Source of the DNA: Eleginops maclovinus
Lineage: Eukaryota; Chordata; Actinopteri; Perciformes; Eleginopidae
Assembly (NCBI RefSeq): GCF_036324505.1
Contig: NC_086370.1
Location: 9,162,512-9,226,511, forward strand
Direction: 5' to 3'
Length of the DNA: 64,000 bases
Below are positions 23,595 to 34,600 of this stretch, in pieces (positions within the stretch are counted from its first letter, which is position 1; the number at the start of each line of letters is the position of its first letter). Both the position numbers and the translations under genes were made by a program. Below the pieces are notes generated by a model that saw only the letters and a program-made list of their open reading frames with translations, was not told the DNA's origin and did not search any database.

Positions 23595-26500
23595 TTAGGT
23601 TGTAGGTCGCAGAGAAGTTTGTACCGTTGCTAAAATGTCTTGTAGAATGGTGTTTCGGTTTTCTTTGGTTACCTAAGGGGGAAAAGAAACAAGTATAAAT
23701 CATCATAACATCATAAAACTAACCATAAAAAACATCTCTTCTAACATCTAAGCCTCAGACAACACAGTTACCACTCTGAGATCATCACGTTTTAAATCTC
23801 TGACCTTATGTTACTGTAATGGAAATTATAAATCATATGTTGGTGAAAAAATTGCCATAACCTTGTTTAATGTTATAACTACTCCAGCATAATCAGTGTT
23901 TTGCATGACAATATCTATAGCTGAGTCTTCCGTGATCAATTATTTTGACATTTGAGACCACCCTTTGTTGTTGAATCAGTCACGCATGATTTAGCGTTAA
24001 TCCTGGCGAGGGATAATGCGGGGCATGCCCTTTGTGCATTAGTAGGCAGACTGACTGCCCCCTAAGACAAAGTACATACAGTGTAAACAGTGTCATACAG
24101 CTATTGTGGGACTTAAGAGCTTGTAAACTGACCTAAATGTATCTTTTCACACCAGATTGTTTCTGTCTGTACTCACTGTGAAGACCTTGACATCTCTCCT
24201 GCTCCGCACCTCTTCCACAAGACCCAGCGGTTTACCCTTAGGGATGGGGATGGTGCCCAGGATGGTGCAGGAGGAGACTTCTAAAGTCTGTCTCACTGCC
24301 CTGATGAACGGCTGGCTGAAGAGCTCCATTTTGCCGATCTCGTCAATGACGAACACCTTCCTGCTGCCCCCATCTGCTGACCCCACCTGCGGACGAAGAG
24401 TGTTAGCTTTAAGGGATAGTTTGGATTGGGATAATTGGTTGTATGAGCTATTTATCCATAGGGAGTATAGTAAAAAAACTGTTTTGGGAAACCGAACTGC
24501 GAGGAATCTAAGCAATGTGGTTTGGCAGCGTCAAATGTATTATAGCCTCCTGAAAGAACATCCAAACATATGATATTCAAAATCAGTTAGAGTGTACGCT
24601 TTATTTACAATGTTTTCAGTGCAATACCTTGCCTTTAGACAGATGTTTCTGACAAGGAACTGAAACCATAATTCCATCTATGCTGTATCCAAAGCCACCA
24701 GACAGTCATTTTAAACAGTAGAACACAGAAGTTGCTGCCTGATCAGTTACTAAGTTAGTTAGTGTCATTGTTTGGCTTTGGTGAAGCCGAACTAACCCTT
24801 TAAACACCAAAGTAACACAGTTTCACAAACTAACTAACCGGTCCAGGCAGCATCGTCTTTCTATGAGGAAACATTCCCTATTTTTTTATGTTTGTGCCTT
24901 TGAAGAGAGCAAAGGTGGATAAAGTCTAAATTACCCTTCATTAAAGGGCTTATGACATTAGGTAAGTGGTGAAAAATTCCAAATACAGCAAACGCCTAAA
25001 ATGATTTTCATTCTTTTGGTAGGGGTTTTTAAAAATACATAATGCTGCTTCCCACGTCCACAGCAGAACATGCTTTCCATCTGTGCTGGTACTCCAAACA
25101 CTACTATGGAAAGTTACCTCATACAATCCCTTTTCAAAACATCTGAGCAATCCCTTTGAGAATGCACATTCATAAGTGTATGCTCGATTTGAGGAACAGT
25201 TTATAAATAAATAAGCTCAGTTAGACACGTGTTGATAACAAGATTAAAGAGGTTTCATTGATGTCCATGTGGCTAATCAAACATGTGGAAAAGGCTGATC
25301 ATGGTAATGCATCATGATAGTGTTTGTATGTTTCATTCAACGCGTGATCAGCAGTGATTACAGAGTCACTTTGAGTCAGATGAAAGTGGAATATGTGCCG
25401 CCAGGCCAAGGCAGAGACACCTTCCCTTTACAACACATGTGTAGGCGTCACTCCAGGCTCACTTTACATGCTGGATTCATCAGGTCAGTGACAGCCAGAC
25501 GGCACCACCAACACTAAAAATGTCACTCTGGAATTTATGTGTTTGCGAGCTTCCAATTATTTCATCAAATCAGAGAAAATCAAAGGTCTGGTGAGTTGTT
25601 AAAAGGGGAGAAAAGGGAGTGTTTGGCTTGCTGTGATCTATTGAAAAGTTTAAAGTCCTCTTACATTTCTGAAGAGGGGGAGAGCCACGTTTTCAAATGA
25701 AGGCAAGTCAACCACATACTGCCCAACTGTGTATTCCCGTCTGCCATGAGAAGAGCCGGCAGGGTCTCTGTAAGATACAATAAGTCACTGAAAAGCAGCA
25801 CAGATAAAAGAGAGCAGGTACTTTTGATGGGATGACCCTGGTACCTGATTCTGGACAGCTGGCCCCTCTCTCCTGTCACTGTGACTACATCAAAGCCGAC
25901 TCTCCGGCCCCCCTCCCTGACCTCCTCTGTGTAAAACCCCTCAACTCCCACTCCTGATGACACTAGAGCCTCACAGGCTTTCTGCACCACAGTGGTTTTA
26001 CCCACACCTGGAAGTAAAATAAGAAACAATGTAAAACAACTGCATTATCACTTATTGATTCTGTCAAGTGTCAGGATGTGTCTTATCCATGCTTTATTGA
26101 TGATGACATCCCTTTCCCATAAATAATCCTAAAGGGGTCTACACAATATACAGAAGACCAAGTTAATATGTTTTCAAATAGGGAATAGTGAGCCTTGTCG
26201 ACTAAAACATTGAAAATAATCTTTCAAAAATGATAATGATTCATTCGAATGTGTCTTGAGTTTGTAACAGTGCTTTTGGGAATAGCGCAAATAACTTGTT
26301 AACATAACATGTTAACAGTGGTGTAAAGTAAGTACATTTAGGGAATTGTACTTTACATGAACATTTTTTTATTTTCTTACTTTGTACTTTTACCCCATTA
26401 CATTCCAAAGGTTAATATTGTACTTTACTTTAAGTTACTTTGCATATGATATCATTTTAGCGATTAAAAAATAGGACTAAATTCGCAAAATACCAAACAG

Positions 26501-26901
26501 TAACTAAATTGATAGATCTAGTTCCACCTTTACCAGCTTTGGTACACATTTATGCATCAATGATTCTAATCAAATCATATAATACATATTATTCTGAAAT
26601 GGGTCGATCTGCATGAATACTTTTACTTTAAGTATGTTTTGATGCCCTGTACTTTTACTTGAGTAAAATGTTGATCGCAGGACTTATTCCCACTTCCTTT
26701 ACTGAGGTACAAGATCTGAGTAACAACAGATTAGCTAGACAAGCTAACTTTCCTCAGAACCAACGTGTGCTGGCTCGGACACAGGGTAACTACCGCTAAA
26801 TGACTCGTCTGGATTTACAGCCACTGCAACTTCAATAGCACCGCTAAAGCTGGGTGTGCAGTGTTACCTGGAGGTCCTGTCAGGAAAACGTGTTTGAACA
26901 T
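23595..26901 (-). CDS. ntpcr: Cancer-related nucleoside-triphosphatase (THEP1 family), complete
   Basis: Five coding exons on the - strand: 26868-26901, 25845-26007, 25665-25767, 24177-24386 and 23595-23672. They total 588 nt (195 aa plus TAA), close to the 190 aa of the human protein. Walker A is GPPGVGKT, residues 9-16, split by intron 1 after the first base of G12. Next comes [20 protein letters not shown], then VGQYVVDL. The Walker B-like [14 protein letters not shown] has D115 and E116. Later come [18 protein letters not shown] and DVKVF-TVTKENRN. The enzyme hydrolyses nucleoside 5'-triphosphates with low specificity in vitro; its cellular role is uncertain. The start ATG at 26901 gives [12 protein letters not shown], matching the family. 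All phases agree and no catalytic motif is lost, so the gene looks functional. Its neighbour map10 is on the same strand, as in mammals. Confidence 0.96.
24387..25664 (-). other. Intron 3 of ntpcr
   Basis: 1.28 kb between gtaag at 25664 and the ag acceptor at 24387. It is AT-rich. No repeat or nested gene was recognised. Confidence 0.8.
26316..26705 (+). repeat. Tol2-like hAT MITE fragment in ntpcr intron 1
   Basis: Starts with CAGTGGTGTAAAGTAAGTAC, very close to the terminal sequence of Tol2-like hAT elements (CAGAGGTGTAAA). It continues with the typical runs tactttacttt, ttacttgagtaaaatg and acttcctttactgaggtac. No transposase frame is present. The right end is degraded and a target-site duplication could not be confirmed. 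Confidence 0.7.
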
Positions 26902-26954
26902 TTCAGATTACACCGTTAAACATGCTGCTGCAGCTCTTCCGTACACAGCCGGTT

Positions 26955-26968
26955 GACGCATGCGCAGT
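26955..26968 (-). promoter_or_regulatory. NRF1-like site in the ntpcr promoter
   Basis: On the - strand ACTGCGCATGCGTC, within one base of the NRF1 palindrome (YGCGCAYGCGCR), lies about 55-65 nt upstream of the ntpcr ATG at 26901. NRF1 sites near start sites are typical of housekeeping genes. Confidence 0.5.
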
Positions 26969-27289
26969 ATAAAGCACACCGCAGAACTTGATCTGAATGG
27001 AGACGAAAAAGTTAAAGAATATAGAAGGCAATTTATACTCTGTATTTCAAAGTAATGAGAAATTATTCCCAAAAATAGCTTCGCATAAAAAAAGAGCAAC
27101 TTTAAAAAAAAAATGTTTTTATCAAGTTGCTCAATATTCTGTCTTAGTATCCCATATAATGGGAAACATCTTTTTGACTACCTATCTCATTATTCTGATT
27201 TAGCATCTCCTTATTTTGACCTAGTATCTCATCTTACTACTACTATTACATTGTTTAACTCTCTAAAATAAATAAATAATTAAGTATTA

Positions 27290-27458
27290 AAGCTGTAATG
27301 TAATAAAGTAAAATGTACAGAAGATCCCTCTGTGAAGTAATGGAGTATAATTATTAAGGAGCATAAAATTCAGCAACTCTGTTAGAGGTTTACTTAATTA
27401 CAGTACATACATTCTAAATGTACTTACTTTAATTAATCATTTGGATTTCCACCATTAC
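27290..27458 (-). repeat. Second Tol2-like hAT fragment, inverted relative to the first
   Basis: Read on the - strand it begins GTAATGGTGGAAATCCAAAT and continues AAAGTAAGTACATTTAGAAT, matching the element at 26316 in the same order. It then shows gtaattaagtaaacctc and ataattatactccattac as in the family. It lies between map10 and ntpcr exon 1, in opposite orientation to the other copy. Confidence 0.55.
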
Positions 27459-27809
27459 AAATGAGTAAGTTTTAATTGTCTCTCTGTTAAAAAGCACACC
27501 ATACCAGTTTTAAAATACTATCCGTCTCTGTTTTGCTTATCACATAATATCAACGGACAAATGCAAAGTAGCAGGTGGTTAAAGGAAACATCCTGTCTGG
27601 AGACTTTCAAGTTCTGACAACTCGAATGGAAACAACAGCTTAAATGTTAGTTAAAATGATTTGCATAAATGATGTGCACAGGGAGATTTCATCCTTTTAT
27701 GTCACTAAAGACTCATCTTACAAGAAGTTATGCAAATGTATAGTAGCCTGGTATTAACTGAGAGATTAAGAAGTAAAGTGATCACATTATTTCCCCCCAA
27801 AAACGTCTC

Positions 27810-27815
27810 TTTATT
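27810..27815 (-). terminator. Poly(A) signal of map10
   Basis: TTTATT on + (AATAAA on -), about 115 nt downstream of the map10 stop codon at 27929. It is the closest canonical signal. Confidence 0.6.
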
Positions 27816-27928
27816 CAAAGGTGTCAGATACTACTAAGAAGAAAACGTATACACATTTACATATTTGCTAGAACTAAACTGCCATTTGGAAATATTTTAA
27901 CCTTGATGTAGAATTCTATGCATTTTTT

Positions 27929-30280
27929 TTACATGGTGTAACCAGGGAGTTTGTTGGCCACTAGCTCAGAGATATGCTTATACCCTTTTTTGAAATCCAG
28001 AGATCCAAGTTCGTCCTCCAGTTCCTCTATCTCTTGCTGTTCAAAGGAGGACACTGACCCAGCAGAAAATCTTCCCACAGGACCACTGTTCTTGGATGAC
28101 CCACTCTTTTTACCTCTGGATGATATCAAACTCTCAGCATCAGAGCTCTTTTCTGCTGTACTGCTCCATGTCTTCGGTTTTCTGGAGCATATGGTCTGCA
28201 AGGAGCTTGACCCTTCTTGGTCACTGTCATCAGAGGACAAGCTGAGGGCGGAGGCCTGGGTTCGGGGTCGGATTATGTGCGCCCCCCTCAGAGCGTGCTG
28301 TGGAGAGTGGGGGGCTTTGACGGGCACAGGGAGGACTGCTCTCTTCTGAACCCATTCGGAGTCAGAGTGACGGAGAGGAGAGCATGGGGTCTTGGCTCTA
28401 GAGGGTTCGGGGCTGCTCACGGGGTCAGGGGAGTAGGCATCGCTGGGCTCCAGGCTGTTAAAGTCATCAGCATAGTCTGCCTCCTCGTTTCCTTCTCTGC
28501 TGGAGTCTGAAAATGAAGATTTTGGGCTGGTATGTCTGTGAGATGCAGGCTGTGATTTTACTTGATTTGAGTCACTGAGATGCTCCTTATCTTCTTCATT
28601 TTGGGTAACATCATCACCTTCCACACTGGGGATGTGAATACACTTCAAGTCTTTTTCAGAAAGAGATTTTGCTGAATTTCTCAAAAAGTCTGTATTTTGT
28701 TTACCCCGAGCTTTGCCATGTTTTAGTGTGAATGTGTCCTGAAATTCAGAGTCCACTGCAATGTTTTGCATCATTGTCTCGACATTTTCATTTAGACTGG
28801 AGCTCTGATCTAATGCTGACTTTATTTGGCTGGACTTGACAATGGTTTTACTTGACTTTGTCTTAGCTTTGGTGATACTTGACTGCGTTTCACTTTGTAT
28901 TAAGTCCATGCATTCCCGTCGTTTTACTTTAAGAGGGGACATTTTCTTCAGTCTTAGATTGAATGTTCTGGTCGTACCGTACACAAGCTTCTTGTGAGGA
29001 GATTTACTGGATATTTCAGCCTCTTCCTTTTTGACTCTCTCTTTGATAGATGCAGGTGTAGAACAGTATCTGGGGGAATGTACATGCTTTAAGTGTTGAC
29101 TAGTCCTCTGTTTGGTTTTCTGCAAAGACACTTTTCCTGGTGTGTTTCCATGTTCACCTGTAGGCTCTGTGGATGCCGGCCTGTAAATCCATGATAAATT
29201 TGGATGTATAGACAGAGGCTGGCTTGAATTCTGGCCATTCAACTGTGACAGCTCAACAAGAAGCGCATTTAACAGAGGCAACTGTCTTACAGCTTCCCCC
29301 AGGACATTCAGAGGCACCTCACATGTTTCTTGTTTCTTTGCTGTTTTTTCATGTCTTAGTTTCTGCTCTATCACTGGAGAACTTGCCACTTCATTTGTAT
29401 TTTTACTTGTTTCATCTTCAGTGTCTTCAAATGGGAAAGCCTCAGAGTCTAAATTCAGAGTATTGCAATCCCCTTCCCTAATTGTATGTTTTTTCTCTGC
29501 AGAATTATTATAGAAGAGATGTGGCGGACAAAAAAGACTTAAATCGTCTTCAAAATTATTTTCATTAGTTTCTTCATGGGGGGGCATTTGTCTACCTGGT
29601 TTGTTTTCAGTCTGCAGGACAACAGGAAAACCATTGTCCCGTTTATCCTCACTTTTTAAGGTATTCTCATCAAGAGCCGCTGATTCTGTGATTTGTTTCT
29701 CCATTATTCTGTTTTGTAAATGTTTTCCGCCATGTGCACTACTGCTTTCCGTGATGTGTGGCAGTAAACTAGCTCCCAGACTTAGAAGTTTGTAACTCAG
29801 GGAAATTGATCCAATTTTCTCCCCCATGAGGTCGCATATACCCACAACCCCACTTTCACCGTGAGATGAGGGAGTAGAAACACCACGTTCATTCACATCC
29901 TGCCTGATTCTGTCCATCGCTTTTGCCAGTGACACAAGAGAGCTACCAACTAATTTGGGGATCTCTTCTTTCACATCCAGCACCATAGCATACAGAGGAG
30001 TGTTGGATAGATGAGTATGCAGTGAGTTCAGGTTCATTTTGAAGAAGCAAGACTTCCCTCTGTTGAAGGCATATTCCCCTTGCTGATCCTTTCCATTATC
30101 TGCATGTTGCTTCACTCCAGCATTGCTTTTCTCAGGCTGATAAATGAGCAGCGTTGGGAAATCCAGCAGTCTTACTCCAAGAGCGAGCTCGTCGGAAACT
30201 TGACTTTCTTTCTCGACTTTGATGGATTCCACCAAAAGCTCAAATGAAAACAGAGTCTCGTTATTTTCTCGTCCTGACAT
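27929..30280 (-). CDS. map10: Microtubule-associated protein 10, single coding exon
   Basis: An intronless 783-aa frame. The start ATG is at 30280 (MSGRENNETLFSFELLVESI). The 13 codons upstream in the same frame contain no ATG, so this start is clear, and its SFELLVES segment matches the mammalian N-terminus (FSLELLVD). Residues about 1-190 are globular, with LGVRLLDFPTLLIYQPE and FFKMNLNSLHTHLSNTPLYA. The middle is Lys/Ser-rich and disordered. The tail has EADYADDFNSLEPSD, a Ser-rich stretch, then EIEELEDELGSLDFKKGYKH and ends ELVANKLPGYTM. Human MAP10 is also single-exon and about 905 aa; it binds microtubules and acts at the spindle, midbody and in cytokinesis. Conserved order with ntpcr and sipa1l2 supports the name. 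The shorter length probably reflects the disordered middle. Confidence 0.93.
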   Translation of the reverse strand: MSGRENNETLFSFELLVESIKVEKESQVSDELALGVRLLDFPTLLIYQPEKSNAGVKQHADNGKDQQGEYAFNRGKSCFFKMNLNSLHTHLSNTPLYAMVLDVKEEIPKLVGSSLVSLAKAMDRIRQDVNERGVSTPSSHGESGVVGICDLMGEKIGSISLSYKLLSLGASLLPHITESSSAHGGKHLQNRIMEKQITESAALDENTLKSEDKRDNGFPVVLQTENKPGRQMPPHEETNENNFEDDLSLFCPPHLFYNNSAEKKHTIREGDCNTLNLDSEAFPFEDTEDETSKNTNEVASSPVIEQKLRHEKTAKKQETCEVPLNVLGEAVRQLPLLNALLVELSQLNGQNSSQPLSIHPNLSWIYRPASTEPTGEHGNTPGKVSLQKTKQRTSQHLKHVHSPRYCSTPASIKERVKKEEAEISSKSPHKKLVYGTTRTFNLRLKKMSPLKVKRRECMDLIQSETQSSITKAKTKSSKTIVKSSQIKSALDQSSSLNENVETMMQNIAVDSEFQDTFTLKHGKARGKQNTDFLRNSAKSLSEKDLKCIHIPSVEGDDVTQNEEDKEHLSDSNQVKSQPASHRHTSPKSSFSDSSREGNEEADYADDFNSLEPSDAYSPDPVSSPEPSRAKTPCSPLRHSDSEWVQKRAVLPVPVKAPHSPQHALRGAHIIRPRTQASALSLSSDDSDQEGSSSLQTICSRKPKTWSSTAEKSSDAESLISSRGKKSGSSKNSGPVGRFSAGSVSSFEQQEIEELEDELGSLDFKKGYKHISELVANKLPGYTM

Positions 30281-31430
30281 TCTTGAAGCCGTATGACAGC
30301 AAAAACCAACGTTAAACAACGAGCTAACTAGCTAGCTGTTAGCTAATCCGCGGCTTTAGCTTGTATCAGCTCCATGGAAACAAACAGCTGTCGCGAATAT
30401 TTTGCGTCACACGATGCCCCGGGATATCTGGGAGTTGTATTTTTAGTTGGAAGTGTATACGTACTCAAAAGCTGTGGCAAGATAATTGTAGGTTTTTGTA
30501 TTGAAAAACATTATATGTCATTCTAAACTTCTATTTAAAAACTTTTATTAGGGGTCAACACAACATAAATAAATAAAATAAATGATTTAATTCATTATAT
30601 TTTTTGCAAATGTAAACAACCACAAATGTAAATTATGTAAGTATAGTATAATTAAATCATACATTTCTTGTTGTCAAAATATAGTCGGAGCTATATATTA
30701 GGACAATAGAGAAATAATAAAAAAAAACAAAAAAAACATTGTGAAACTGTGCTTTTTAAGACAACAAATGAAATGTTTTAAATGAAGATACTTTTTATAT
30801 GTTTATGTTGATCCCCGATTGTTTTGTGTTGCTATATCACTTTATTGTATACGTATCCGGTCATTTGCTTTTTTATACATTCACATAGGTTACTGATTAA
30901 AATGAAGCAATGTTTTCATGTGTGTTTATGTTTTATACATATAGTCCTAGTTTATGGGGTCTTTTACGTAGCCGCTTGCCCTGAATTGTATTTCATAATT
31001 AGGTTGTTATTATATTTTTATTTATAAATATCAATAATAGGACTTGGCTTTGTTTGTTTGTTTGTTTAAACAAGAAGGCCAAAGGTAATTGAGGAAGCCT
31101 GTTTCCAAAAATAAAATGAAATGTAAAGGAAAGAAATCCCTTAGGTATACCTAATTACAAGGCTAGATGATGACAATGCAAAGAGAAATGAAGATCATAA
31201 TTTATTTAGATACAATTTGCATGAGAAACTTTTCTGCTCTTCACCAGATGGGGCCACTGTAGGGCTAACAGGGTTTATAGATGAACAAATGCCGTAGCGA
31301 ACGTCACAAAGGCCACTGGACTTAAACAGGACATGCTTATTACCTACCTTTTTACTGTAAATTAATTTGTAATTTTCAGTCAAATATGAACCGGCAAACC
31401 TATGATCAAATGTCTGTGTGTGCACAGGAG
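30281..31430. other. map10 / sipa1l2 divergent intergenic region
   Basis: About 1.1 kb between the map10 start and the presumed first exon of sipa1l2. The first 150 bases next to map10 are GC-richer and hold promoter-like motifs. The rest (30500-31200) is strongly AT-rich with no recognisable gene. Confidence 0.6.
30424..30436 (-). promoter_or_regulatory. ZNF143/SBS-like site upstream of map10
   Basis: On the - strand ATACAACTCCCAGAT matches the core (TACAAYTCCCAG) of the ZNF143/THAP11 promoter motif. It lies about 145-155 nt upstream of the map10 ATG, a usual position for this element in divergent and cell-cycle promoters. Confidence 0.5.
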
Positions 31431-31658
31431 TGAAGTGCAGAGAGTTCCTACAGGCGGAGGGTGGGCGGAGTCTCTCTCCGTGCTGCGTGTTGTCAGAGGA
31501 GATAGGTGCTGGATGCATATTGCTACGGTCTGTGCCAATTCAGTCTGGAGGCTGACACCGAAGGGGAGAGATGCAAGCCTGACTTCCGCAGCTTCAACTG
31601 ATTTTTTAACCGCTAAGGATAATTAGCAACCTGGACAGGACAACGCTGACATTTTAAG
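31430..31658 (+). promoter_or_regulatory. Putative promoter and non-coding first exon of sipa1l2
   Basis: A GC-rich island in AT-rich surroundings, with a GC box (gtgggcggagtc at 31459-31470), ends at a good donor (ttttaag|gtaatgac at 31658/31659). No long coding frame extends through it. A 37-codon upstream frame begins at ATG 31513 and ends at TAG 31626. It lies 30 kb upstream of the first coding exon of sipa1l2 on the same strand, and mammalian SIPA1L2 also has distant non-coding first exons. Transcript evidence is lacking, so the link is inference. Confidence 0.4.
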
Positions 31659-34600
31659 GTAATGACTCTAATGTAATTTCTTTCTCTCCGAGCCGACAAA
31701 CAAACTAAAAAGTAGGGCTGTAGCTAAAAGTGAGGAGCGCCAGCGCTGCACAAACAGGGAAAGTAGCGAAAGGTGGAGGAACTCATGGGCATTACCGATG
31801 TTAATAGTGAACACAAAGGATAAAGTTTCCTTCGGGCACCGAAGCATATTTAGACTAATGTAAGCGACACATATAGAATAACTGGAGAGTATAAGGTGTC
31901 AGCTGTAGTCTATATATAGCCTATATTTGTGTCTATTCATGGTATTAGCTATGGTGTCGCTGATTTAAATTTGACTCAGCTTTGTTTGTTTATCTACCAC
32001 GAGCGTGTTAGCCTCACACGTTGACTAATTCAATGCAACAAAACATACATTTTTGCTTCCAAATGAGCGGAGCTAGGCTATAGAATGTCTCTCCTGGTTT
32101 TTATAAAATAATCTGACTGTAAGTTTTATCTTAATGTTGTCGTCATGTATTTGCAACCATTGGTGGTGGTGGTGCTGTCGGTGTGCGCGCGGGGTTAATT
32201 GGACTGGATTTGCAGAGAAATATTTTTTGAATGAATTTGTCTAGTGGAGTGCTTTCATGAAAACGGTGGGGGGCGATAAAGGCATCATTGTCCTACTGGT
32301 CATGGATAATAAAGCCTTCACATGCTTACTGTAAGGTGAGGCCCACAGCCAGTCTCACGGGCCAAATGTAATTGTTGTGGGAAGCCTATAGGGAAATAAA
32401 AACCATGTATGTAAGCAGTGGTCAACGAATATAACACACCCCACTGTGCTTTACTCTTGTATTATGTCCATATTTGGTTTACTTTAGCAGCAGTGGGAGC
32501 TTTTCAGTAGATCCAGACAAAGGATTTCCTTTAACATTATAGTTGTTTTGATTGTACAGAATATCTGGCAGTCTGCTATTTGCTTTACTTGGCTTGTCAC
32601 GTGGCTTACTTGACAGACAATGTTCTGTATACTCCACAGGGAGAGTAAACAAGTGAAATGTTGTTTGTCTTCTACCACCATATCCCTTTGCTGTCTTCCT
32701 GCAGGAAGTTTAGCCTCGACAATAACTAACTTCCCAATAAAGGGAAACAAATAGGCCCATTCCTGAGCCCTTAGCTAGCTGAAGCCACAACAACTAGGTG
32801 CTCTTGAGTGTGAATGTAAGTTTCCATTGTTTCATTTTTAGTGCATTTTTAGTGCTCTGCGTTTCTGCCCTCCTGGCTTCACAGCTCCCATCTGAACAGA
32901 TCAAGCATAAAGATTTATTTTCTGGTGGAGCGTTAAAATCAAAAGGACACCATTATTTTTCAGAGTTTTATGTCTGGGAAAGATTAGTTTTCCGTTGGGC
33001 TGTGCTGAACTAAGTAGGCACAGGAGTGCTTTAATGTGACTCCAGGATGTTCATGGCCTGGTATAACATTTAACATATTTTCATTAAACTCCCAAAATGT
33101 TTGGCTTAACTCAAGCTGTCAGGTCTGCCAATCAGGGAGACAATTTAACATCCGACCGCTCTTTTGAATGAATGTTAAGACATCTGTAGTGATGTGTGAG
33201 TAATTTGCTGTTACTGTGCACAGAAGCGAAAAACAACCCTATTAATCTGCTCATTGTGTTTGTCATCATGCAAATATTTAGTTGTTGGCTGATGTCTGTT
33301 TCCAGTTGAGCTTGTATATATGCCATTCCTCATTATGTAGTTGCACCCAATGACTAACTTAAAGGATCTTTGAATGTTGAGTGACTCCTACCCTGTTGAA
33401 TTAGAAAATGAATTAGTCTGTTAAAGAAGGGAAAACAGACTTTTTACTAGATAGATGCAAGCTACATTAAAGACAATATCTTCTTAATGTAGATTAAATT
33501 AGGCTAAATATGTACCCCATCTCCACCTCTGGCAGCAGGACACTCCTAGCGGTAGAAGGGTTCAGCAGCCATGATAATGACAGTGCCAGGAAAAGTCTCT
33601 CAATCACAGTTTGAATAAAGATCTGTTGCATGCTGCCATCAATAGTGCGCTTACAGAGCACTCAAGAAGAAATATTTTCTCATCTATATCTTACAGCGCC
33701 TTTTGCATGGCTAACCAGACAAAGGGTAATTGAGCCGGATAGATATGTCTTTCAAAACATGTGCTCAGCCGAACAATAAGGCACCTGTCATGATTGGCAG
33801 AGGAACGACTTCCTTTGACATGCCCACAGGCTATATCCAGTTGTTATCATTGCAGAGCTGGTTAGGATGTCTTCTGGCCTAGTGGGCTTGGAGACGCCCG
33901 ACTAGAGTTACAGCCGTTATGTTGTGTTTGCCTATAAATACATTACCCTAACTCAGGACTGTGTAGGCCTTTCTTCAGATTGGGGAAATGTCTGAACAGT
34001 AGTGGCTGATTTCAGTCTTCTTGTTACACCTCCTCCTCCAGTGCGCCAGTCTATCCCCTTGTCTGTCTCTGTTCCCACGGTGCTTTGCTACCGATGTGCT
34101 GACTGGCCATGATTGGGAGAACAGTAGAGGGTGGGGGGGGAACAGCTAAAGGACTTAGTTTCTGACCATGTTTGTGAGGGGTGATGCATTTCTCTTCATT
34201 GTACTATAGAAGCAGGCCAAACCATGTGGCGCTGCCCTTCCCAACAGATCCCACACCCCGTGCATGTGACAGGGATCAGGAAGCCTGCTCTGGTCTGGTC
34301 CGTGCAGGCTGACTGACCGGCTGGTTTGCTAGCCATGATTCACAGTTGGCCTCCCAACAAAATCCTGTTGCTTCAAAACCAACCAACCAGCAGACAGGGG
34401 ATCACATGCTGCCTGCTCCTGTTGTGAGAGCCAGACTCTCTCGCCGTCTTTTTTGTCAGCCTTTGTTTTGATAGCAGTCTGGATTTATGGAAGGACTTAA
34501 GCCCACTCATCACTGTCAGGGAAAGCACAGATGCCGTCATTAGGTCGATGTTTTTTCATGAATCGATCTCCTGTTCCACCAGGGATCTGTTTGTGATGGA

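Noticed and set aside
29224..29481. Open frames on the + strand inside map10
   Set aside because: Shadows of the map10 coding exon on the opposite strand.
30281..30319. N-terminal extension of map10 (FNVGFCCHTASR)
   Set aside because: It has no ATG (it would need a TTG start). The ATG at 30280 matches the family N-terminus.
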